Assembly (NCBI GenBank): GCA_947561585.1
Contig: CANNZV010003128.1
Location: 1 to 64,000 of the forward strand
Origin: Caprella mutica
Taxonomy: Eukaryota; Arthropoda; Malacostraca; Amphipoda; Caprellidae
DNA length: 64,000 bases
Direction of reading: 5' to 3'
A model generated the notes under the pieces. The model was not told where the DNA came from. It was given only the letters and a program-made list of their open reading frames with translations, and ran no database searches. Made by a program: the position numbers and the translations under genes. Below are positions 57,113 to 64,000 of the stretch, in pieces; within the stretch, counting starts at the first letter, position 1, and every line of letters begins with the position of its first letter.

Positions 57113-58432
57113 TTAATTTCCATTCCAAGGATATTGTCCACAGTCAGCTGGGCAAAAACTATATGGAGCAATACAGATTTCGTCTAAAGTACAAGCATTC
57201 GATAAAGTTGTCGTTACACAAATATTATAACTTGTAGCCATAGTCATAGTATACACAGGAAAATTATTATCAGTATAGTCTACTGTTTCGTTGGTACAGG
57301 TAACCCCGTCGTCTGTAGAAACAATTATATTAAAATTATCTAAAGGATTAAGTGTACAAGCTGTTGTTCCAGAAACACCGATACCTATATCATCGTTGGC
57401 TGTCGCAGTATATTCCGTACAAATAGTGATTTGATCCCCTGCTGTTGTCAAAGCTGGATCAACAGTATTACAAGCACCATCTTCTTGTAGAGTTGTAACA
57501 CTTGGCGTTGTTGGATCAAATTCATCAAAATTGATTTGATAAGCATTGTTGCAATCTGCATCCAAGCAATCGCCACAAGTAACGGGACAAGCCACAGCTG
57601 CTAAATTTACGATTTCAGTAATACTACAACCATTAGCATCTGTAATCGTAACAGAATAATCTCCAGCTTGAGCTATTGGGTCGACTAAAGGAATAGTAGG
57701 GTTTTCCATTGTTGAAATAACCGTACCACTAGGGTCTGCCCAAGAATATGTTGTTGTAGCCATCGCACAAGGACTAATAGTAGGATTAGCAAGTAAAGCA
57801 ATACCAGCTGCACTACAAGTTACACTTGGAGCTGCACTTGGATCTTGAGTTGTTATAGCGTCGTTGCTCAAATTCATATTGTATAACTCGGATGCAGTAT
57901 TAGGATCGCCAATATCAACTAATTGAAAAGACTGACTATGGTCTTGTCCATTCATTCCTGGCGCATTTGATGCAGGGTCTGATCCATTTACATACAAGCG
58001 AATACCAGTGCCACAGCTATTGGGAGGAAGTGGAAATGTAAATAAAACTAAATCTGATGGAGTTGTAATGGGGTTGAAAAATGCACCTCCACCATGTGCA
58101 AAAGAGTGAAATGTACTATTAGGATCTGCAGTAGGAGCATCTGTAATAATACTATTACTATAGGAAGAAAAAGGAGGATTTACGACAGTAGGAGTAATAG
58201 GCGTATTTATTCCTGCGGAAGAAGGAATAACTACGGTATATAAAATAGGCGCTGAAATAATTCCTGGCAATGTTGGTCTAGGTGTTCCAGAAAAATGTGC
58301 GTGGGCTTCATATAGACAAGTATTAGTATTAAAAACTAGTTCATAGTCTACAACTGTTTGAGCTTTAGTTGTTGAAAACAACAATCCCCAACAAAAGAAT
58401 ACTAAAGTTAATTTTTCCATTATTTTATTCAT
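57113..58432 (-). CDS. Secreted protein with a Cys-rich repeat module
   Basis: The 439-residue protein has a signal peptide (MEKLTLVFFCWGLLFSTTKAQ, with the start at the second Met giving the better signal). A beta-sandwich domain (residues 25-190) and a SprB/PKD-like domain (ISPCAMATTTYSWADPSG to TITDANGCSITE) follow. One Cys-rich module of about 135 residues comes last (CGDCLDADCNNAYQINFDEFDP to CTLDEICIAPYSF). The protein then ends at CGQYPWNGN without a T9SS sorting domain. The Cys-rich module is repeated in the very large protein at 58628, from which this gene is separated by about 195 bases and a terminator. Function is unknown. Confidence 0.8.
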   Translation of the reverse strand: MNKIMEKLTLVFFCWGLLFSTTKAQTVVDYELVFNTNTCLYEAHAHFSGTPRPTLPGIISAPILYTVVIPSSAGINTPITPTVVNPPFSSYSNSIITDAPTADPNSTFHSFAHGGGAFFNPITTPSDLVLFTFPLPPNSCGTGIRLYVNGSDPASNAPGMNGQDHSQSFQLVDIGDPNTASELYNMNLSNDAITTQDPSAAPSVTCSAAGIALLANPTISPCAMATTTYSWADPSGTVISTMENPTIPLVDPIAQAGDYSVTITDANGCSITEIVNLAAVACPVTCGDCLDADCNNAYQINFDEFDPTTPSVTTLQEDGACNTVDPALTTAGDQITICTEYTATANDDIGIGVSGTTACTLNPLDNFNIIVSTDDGVTCTNETVDYTDNNFPVYTMTMATSYNICVTTTLSNACTLDEICIAPYSFCPADCGQYPWNGN

Positions 58433-58572
58433 CTCAAAGAAAATTAAGTTTTGTTATCACAAAAGCAATAACAAAGTATCATTCAAAAAATTAATTATTG
58501 ATACTTTATGAAGAAATAAGAATAACGGTAAATGGGAAGAAAATTAATAAGGTATTAATTTTTAACCTTACT

Positions 58573-58616
58573 AAAAAGAATAAGTAAAGATGATGGACAT
58601 TCCATCATCTTTACTT
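58573..58616 (-). terminator. Terminator of the large gene at 58628
   Basis: A perfect 16-bp stem (58582-58597 with 58601-58616) closes a CAT loop. On the minus strand it is followed by a T-rich run. It starts 12 bases after the stop codon. Confidence 0.85.
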
Positions 58617-58627
58617 ATATATTAAGT

Positions 58628-61600
58628 TTATTGTGCCTTTTGTTCTAATAAGAAATCAAATCCTGTAGAATAACCAGTATTAGGAGGATAAGCAATTGTC
58701 TGCAATAAAATGAATGTACGATCATCATTAGGTGCTTCAAATTTAGCTTTTCCATTCATATCAGCATCTCCTTGCAAATATCCGAAAGCAAAATCATAAG
58801 TGGACTGGAATGTTAAGTTAGTCGAGTAATTTACTACCTCTGTTTTGAGGCTAGTCGGATCATCATTTGGAGCATCAAATTTGACTTGACCATTATAATC
58901 GACATCTCCCATCCAAAGTGCTTTTTGACCAGCAAATACACCTACTAATGATGCTTGCTCTAAACCATCATAACTAAAAGGTACTCCTGCAGGATCATCC
59001 CACAATTGAGCATCTGTCATAAATCTGAAATCTACGACATTACACGTAGCCTCTGTTAATGGTATAGCATTGGCAGTCATGGTAGCCAAGTGGTTTCTGT
59101 GATCGACTAAGACATAATAGCTAGCATCTGCGATACTTGTAAAGATTATAGGTGAAACTCCATCCAAATCTACAATATCTCCATCACGTTGTAATAAAAC
59201 TGGTCGAGAAGCCACAATCACTTTCGGATCGGCAGCCGAGCGCAATTCTACTATTACCCAATCAACAATATTGTTTTCGGGATTTGCAATATTTGCACTC
59301 AATACCGAAGCATTGATTGTTTCGCCACCATAACCTCCAACAAATGTTTTCCCATATAGAGTACTATAAGGTTCTGTCAAAGGAATATAATTTCCAACAC
59401 GTAAATCATCTCTCATATAATCATCAGAGTTGTAAGCAACTAATGAAGTAGATAAAGTAGCATCTTGAATCAATGCTCCTTGTAACCACATTTTTGGTTG
59501 CATACATACTCCTCCGAAGCCATAAGGCGCAATGCATAATTCATCAAAAGTACAATCTGTTGGTAGGGTAGCCGTAACACAAATGTTATAGGTCGTTCCT
59601 CCTATTACATTATAAGTTGGGAAACCATTATCAAGACCCGTAGATGTTTCAAGCGTACAAGTTGTACCGTCATCTGTACTTAGCTCTATGTCAAAGTCAT
59701 CAAAATCAAGTCCACAGGAAGTTGTTCCAGAAGCACCAATTCCAATAGATCTATTAATATTAGAGGTGTATTCTGTACAAATAGTTACTTGATCTCCAGC
59801 TGTTGTTAGAGCAGGAGTGATTGCATTACAAGCACCATCTGCTTGTAGTGTGGTTGCACTTGCCGTACTTGGATCAAACTCATCATAATTGACTTGATAA
59901 GCATTATTACAAGTTGCATCTAAGCAATCAGAACAAGCCAAGACTATCGGAGTAAACCCAGCATCAAGATTAGTAAGATCAGGGTCGCCATTGTTTAGAG
60001 TAAAGGTTGGTGTTTGTCCACTAGTATTAATATCACTATCATTGGTATCTGTCAAGTCTGTAATAGTAGAAGAGTTTGTACCAGGAGTAGTAATATTAGT
60101 TCCAGAAGGCGTTGTAAATGTTACATAATACATTCCCGCAGGAATATTATCAAAATTGTAAGCACCTGTTGTCGTAACGGGAGTAATAGGATTACCAAAA
60201 ACATCCATCGTTACAGGAGTACCTGAAGCATCGTAAAGAGTGACAGTAACCATCGAAGAAGTTGCCGTACCATCATTAGAGCTATCTCCATCTCCATCAG
60301 GTTCTTCAAAGACCATACCTGAGATATTAAGAGGGTTGATTAGTCCAGCATCTACATCCTCGACATCAGGAGTAGTAGTATCTAAGGTATAAGAACCGGT
60401 TTGTCCACTAGTATTAGGATCACTATCAATCGTATCATCGGTGCCTGTATTTTGGTTCGTATATGAATTGTCAGTAGGAATGTTGGAAAAGACAACATAG
60501 TACATTCCTAAAGGTAGATTATCAAAGGTATAATTACCCATAGCATCAGTAGTTAGGACGCCAGCAGTACCATAAGTATTACCATCGGCATCAGCTGTTA
60601 TTTGTACACCTGCTGCATTAAACAAAGTAACACTTACGCCCATTACATCTAGATTGTCGTCATCCGTACCATCAAAATCGGCATCAGTAAAGACTGTACC
60701 ACTCAAACTACCGTTGAAATACCCAGCATCTATATCAGGTACATCAGCACCGCTTACAGTAAATGGATTAGTGATACTTGTTGTAGCATCAGGAGTGGTA
60801 CTAACGATATCACTATCATCAGCATCCGTTGGGTCAGTATCTACTTGATTGGTGATTCCATACCCAGTAGGAGTAGTAAATTGCACATAGAACATACCAT
60901 CTGGCACATTTGTGAAAGTGTAATTACCATTGATGTCAGTTGTGGTAGTCATTCCAGTACTTGTACCATCACTGTTGAACAATTCAACGCTAACTGTTTG
61001 GATTCCATTTTCACCAGTAATCAATCCATCATTGTTGCTATCCACAAAAGCAGTACCTGAAACTTCTGCAAAGCCATAAGGGGCAATACACAATTCATCA
61101 AGCGTACAATTATTAGGAAGGGTAACAGTTACACAAATATTATAAGTTGTACCACTAGTCAAATTGTAGGTTGGATAGCCATGATCGGTTCCAGCAGCCG
61201 TTTCGTTGGTACAAGTTGTACCATCATCAGTAGAAACAACTGTACTGAAATCAGCAGCAGTCAATCCACAAGCAGTTGTACCAGAAGCACCAATACCTGT
61301 TAATTCAGTTGCTGCGGGTGTATATTCCGTACAAACGGTCGTCATATCCCCAGCTGTTGTTAGAGCAGGAGCGATCGCATTACAAGCACCGTCTGCTTGT
61401 AGGGTAGTAGTACTAGTGCTAGTTGGGTCAAATTCATCAAACCCGACTTGGTAAGCGTTGTTGCAAGTTGCATCTAGACAATTATCACAACAATTTATAG
61501 TACCCGTAGCATCAGTTAGAGTTATATCAAAATTACCTTCTTCGCCAGTAGCATTACCATCAACTTGAATGTAGTAGGTTGTGTTTTCTGTTACACAGAA

Positions 61601-64000
61601 AGCAGTTTCAGATTCCCCTGCAGTTGCACCAGTTGCATCATCGTTTTGAGCAACAAAAGGCATATCCAATTGAGTAGCTAAATTAACGCTTGTTGGAGGA
61701 TTAGAACAATCTAAAGTTGCGGTGTAAACGGTAATGATTGTATTGAAATCATTATTAGAAGTAGCAACATTAACAGCATCGACACCAGCAGGAACGGTAT
61801 ATTGATACCAAACCGATTGGTCAGCACCACCAGTAGGTTCGCCTGTTTCTAAAGTTGCACAATAATTATTTTGATTCGTCAAAGGAGTAGCTGGGGTTAA
61901 ATCCCACATAGTAGCCGCATCCACAGCACAGATATCGTCGTTGCTAGGGCTTACTGTACAATTAAGGATAACAGGACAAACATTGTCAATATCACAAGCA
62001 GCATCAGCACTGAAATTGACAGTTACACAATATTGGTAAACTTGTCCATCAACTAAATCAGTAGTAATTTCACCAGTAGCAAGGTCAATATTAGTATTGG
62101 CATTGCCACAAAGATCAGCAGGAAGCAGGATAGAAGACAATTCGTAAGTGATGGCTAAATTAGCATCCGTACAACCTGTACCATTAGCAGCAACCGTCAA
62201 AGCTGTTTCATCTCCGGTGGCAGTAAATTCAGTACAAACCGTTACCATATCTTCTATAGTAGTGGTGAAATTTTGACAATCGGTATCAGCACCTGAATCG
62301 AAAGTTTCTGTTTCTGTTACGGTCAAACCATCTCCCCAATCTTGCTCACCTATTGTTTCATGTTCACAGGTGGCATTGAGACAGTCGATGCAACCATTTG
62401 GCTTAAATCCAGCATCTACATCAGTAGCAGCTTGTCCACTTGCTAAGTCAATAACGGGAGTTTGCCCATTTGTACCAATATCACTATCATCATCATCGCC
62501 ATCAACAATCATATCAGGTTGAGTGGTAATAGAAGTACCAGTAGGCGTAGTGAATTGAACATAATAATCACCAGGAGCTAAGTTGTCAAATAGGTAATTC
62601 CCAGAAGCATCTGTCATTGTAGGCAATGCCACTCCATTTACATCCATTGTAACTGGTGTTCCATCAGAAAGGAAAAGAGCTACTCCAACACCTGTAGTAA
62701 TCGCAGATTCACCAGTACTAAATCCATCCTGTGAATTTGTATCACTAAAAACAGATCCTTCGATAGAAGCAGTAAACCCATAAGGAGCTATACATAGTTC
62801 ACTCAAATCACAATCAGCGGTTAGGGTAGCGGTGACACAAATTTCGTAGGTATTCCCAGCTTGTAAATCATAAACAGGGAAGCCATTATCATCAGCTAAA
62901 GTTGTAGTGATATCATTACAGTTGCCATTATCAGTTAAATTAGAAACTACAGTGGTCAAATTGAAACTGCCATCGCAAGCAGTATTAACACTAGCAGCAA
63001 TTCCTGTATTTCCAGCAACCCCATCGGTATTTACTACATATTTTGAACAAATCGTAATGGCATCGCCCGTTGTTGTTAGAGTAGGGGCAATAGTATTACA
63101 AGCATTTTCTGCTTGTAAACCTGTATTATCGGATGCTGCATCTGTTACAAATTCACTATAGTCCGTTTGATAATCATGATTACAAGTAGCATTTTCGCAA
63201 TCGGCACAAATAGGAATGATAGCAGGACAAGTCTGGTCAATAGTACAAACACCTCCGTCATCTGTTCCCATAACATTCATACAAAAAGTATAAGTTCCTG
63301 CTGTTGTAACCGTCCAAATATCATTATTGGCATTATCGGTTGTAGGTGATACAGGGTCACAAGTCACACCATCTGCATTTTCAGTTGTAATACTATATGT
63401 TGTTGTCACTCCTGTACAATTAGTCGTAGTACTATATCCATCTAAGGTGAAAATAAATGGTAAATTGGTAGCAATTTCATTTCCAGCTGCTCCATTTCCA
63501 GTTGCTACTTCAAATTCATAACAAGTGGTTTCATTATTAGTACCACCAGTTGTCATATTGCAATCTGTCCCAAAAGTAGCTTCATTATCATAAGTAGTTG
63601 CATCTGTTACTGTTTCCCAAATAGTTGGTGTTGTTACCACAGCATCGCAACTATCGTTGAAACAATCGGAACAAGTACAGTTGGAAGATGCTTCTGGTGC
63701 ATCAGGACAAGCCGTCGCTACTAAAGGAGTTATAGGGACAATCGAAGGACAAGTGCCTGTATCATAAGTTGCATCAAAAGGATACGAAGATGTGCCAGAA
63801 GCCTTTCCATTTCCTATAGTATTGATACCAAGAAGAGTCGTTGCATTTCGAGAAGGTTCTCTTGAAAAATTCGTGTATTGAGAAATATGGTAATCTGAGC
63901 GATCTGAAGTACCTGTATTTCCACACAAAATTGAGTTCAAAATAGTTATTTCATCTTCTTCTGCGGAGGTAGTACCAGCAGAGACTTCAGCATCTACTAT
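58628..64000 (-). CDS. Very large secreted protein with SdrD-like B domains and Cys-rich modules, N-terminus outside the window
   Basis: At least 1790 residues are encoded, and the frame is open to the window edge, so the true start lies beyond 64000. The chain has about five Cys-rich modules (CxxCxxxxCxxx...CxxxELCIAPYGF), one of which (CIDCLNATCEHE...) is divergent. Between them lie about five SdrD B-like domains (SGTVFTDADFDGTDDD, TTDAMGNYTFDNLPLGMYYVVF), a known surface-adhesin fold that binds calcium. A jelly-roll-like segment also occurs (TYYIQVDGNATGEEGNF). The C-terminal 300 residues are a family-typical end (VDWVIVELRSAADPKVIVASRP) with two dockerin-like loops, GDVDYNGQVKFDAPNDD and GDADMNGKAKFEAPNDD. 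No T9SS type A domain is seen at the end. A surface or matrix role is likely. Confidence 0.88.
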   Translation of the reverse strand: MVDAEVSAGTTSAEEDEITILNSILCGNTGTSDRSDYHISQYTNFSREPSRNATTLLGINTIGNGKASGTSSYPFDATYDTGTCPSIVPITPLVATACPDAPEASSNCTCSDCFNDSCDAVVTTPTIWETVTDATTYDNEATFGTDCNMTTGGTNNETTCYEFEVATGNGAAGNEIATNLPFIFTLDGYSTTTNCTGVTTTYSITTENADGVTCDPVSPTTDNANNDIWTVTTAGTYTFCMNVMGTDDGGVCTIDQTCPAIIPICADCENATCNHDYQTDYSEFVTDAASDNTGLQAENACNTIAPTLTTTGDAITICSKYVVNTDGVAGNTGIAASVNTACDGSFNLTTVVSNLTDNGNCNDITTTLADDNGFPVYDLQAGNTYEICVTATLTADCDLSELCIAPYGFTASIEGSVFSDTNSQDGFSTGESAITTGVGVALFLSDGTPVTMDVNGVALPTMTDASGNYLFDNLAPGDYYVQFTTPTGTSITTQPDMIVDGDDDDSDIGTNGQTPVIDLASGQAATDVDAGFKPNGCIDCLNATCEHETIGEQDWGDGLTVTETETFDSGADTDCQNFTTTIEDMVTVCTEFTATGDETALTVAANGTGCTDANLAITYELSSILLPADLCGNANTNIDLATGEITTDLVDGQVYQYCVTVNFSADAACDIDNVCPVILNCTVSPSNDDICAVDAATMWDLTPATPLTNQNNYCATLETGEPTGGADQSVWYQYTVPAGVDAVNVATSNNDFNTIITVYTATLDCSNPPTSVNLATQLDMPFVAQNDDATGATAGESETAFCVTENTTYYIQVDGNATGEEGNFDITLTDATGTINCCDNCLDATCNNAYQVGFDEFDPTSTSTTTLQADGACNAIAPALTTAGDMTTVCTEYTPAATELTGIGASGTTACGLTAADFSTVVSTDDGTTCTNETAAGTDHGYPTYNLTSGTTYNICVTVTLPNNCTLDELCIAPYGFAEVSGTAFVDSNNDGLITGENGIQTVSVELFNSDGTSTGMTTTTDINGNYTFTNVPDGMFYVQFTTPTGYGITNQVDTDPTDADDSDIVSTTPDATTSITNPFTVSGADVPDIDAGYFNGSLSGTVFTDADFDGTDDDNLDVMGVSVTLFNAAGVQITADADGNTYGTAGVLTTDAMGNYTFDNLPLGMYYVVFSNIPTDNSYTNQNTGTDDTIDSDPNTSGQTGSYTLDTTTPDVEDVDAGLINPLNISGMVFEEPDGDGDSSNDGTATSSMVTVTLYDASGTPVTMDVFGNPITPVTTTGAYNFDNIPAGMYYVTFTTPSGTNITTPGTNSSTITDLTDTNDSDINTSGQTPTFTLNNGDPDLTNLDAGFTPIVLACSDCLDATCNNAYQVNYDEFDPSTASATTLQADGACNAITPALTTAGDQVTICTEYTSNINRSIGIGASGTTSCGLDFDDFDIELSTDDGTTCTLETSTGLDNGFPTYNVIGGTTYNICVTATLPTDCTFDELCIAPYGFGGVCMQPKMWLQGALIQDATLSTSLVAYNSDDYMRDDLRVGNYIPLTEPYSTLYGKTFVGGYGGETINASVLSANIANPENNIVDWVIVELRSAADPKVIVASRPVLLQRDGDIVDLDGVSPIIFTSIADASYYVLVDHRNHLATMTANAIPLTEATCNVVDFRFMTDAQLWDDPAGVPFSYDGLEQASLVGVFAGQKALWMGDVDYNGQVKFDAPNDDPTSLKTEVVNYSTNLTFQSTYDFAFGYLQGDADMNGKAKFEAPNDDRTFILLQTIAYPPNTGYSTGFDFLLEQKAQ

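Noticed and set aside
1..64000. tRNA or rRNA genes
   Set aside because: I scanned by eye for T-arm GTTCRAATC patterns and rRNA-like blocks and saw none; a covariance search would be needed to be sure.

Overview
The window comes from an AT-rich member of the Bacteroidota, most likely a Saprospirales-type gliding or filamentous marine or sludge bacterium. The reasons are several large secreted proteins with C-terminal type IX secretion (T9SS) sorting domains or '3-coathanger stack' modules, SprB-like and SdrD-like repeats, paired DUF805 membrane proteins, a Bacteroidetes-style DsbD with extra N-terminal domains, and -7 promoter elements of the TAnnTTTG type. I found no tRNA, rRNA, CRISPR array, phage module or transposase gene.

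Layout. 1-6.5 kb: an M23 peptidase tail, a DUF6427-like membrane protein, a small unknown gene, a DsbD-alpha protein, a full DsbD and a methyltransferase. All are recognisable but cut by many one-base frame changes, often at homopolymers. 6.5-7.5 kb: a lytic transglycosylase (two frame changes). 7.6-12.8 kb: a complete leucine operon leuC-leuD-leuB-leuA on the minus strand. 13-17 kb: a helical-repeat protein, a nitrilase, a beta-barrel protein and hemJ. 17-25 kb: three large secreted proteins (M43 metalloprotease, Kazal-domain protein, cohesin/dockerin-like protein). 25-33 kb: a second helical-repeat protein, PhoD, a purple-acid-phosphatase-like protein and a serine hydrolase. 33-37 kb: dnaA and a 5'-nucleotidase split over two genes. 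37.5-42.7 kb: a MacA/MacB/TolC-type export operon without its ATPase. 42.7-44.6 kb: a 217-bp repeat array around a T9SS protein. 44.6-53 kb: membrane proteins, a YecM-like protein, topA, a pseudouridine synthase and an ABC-F ATPase, with many palindromic intergenic elements between them. 53-64 kb: three very large Cys-rich secreted proteins, the last running off the window.

How the genes fit together. The chromosome carries housekeeping functions (replication initiation, topoisomerase, leucine synthesis, haem synthesis, redox folding in the periplasm) interleaved with a large secreted and surface proteome. PhoD, the PAP-like protein and the split 5'-nucleotidase are three separate metallophosphoesterase systems in 11 kb, consistent with scavenging organic phosphate. 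The intergenic DNA is unusually rich in mobile-looking palindromes: a MITE-like element with an 8-bp target duplication, a family of about 90-bp inverted repeats, an inverted repeat pair around topA, and a multi-hairpin element.

Genes in which no single frame covers the protein are marked pseudogene when they are cut many times and CDS (frameshifted) when one or a few changes are present. In nearly all of them the protein is well conserved between the breaks, so sequencing or assembly error is at least as likely as true decay.
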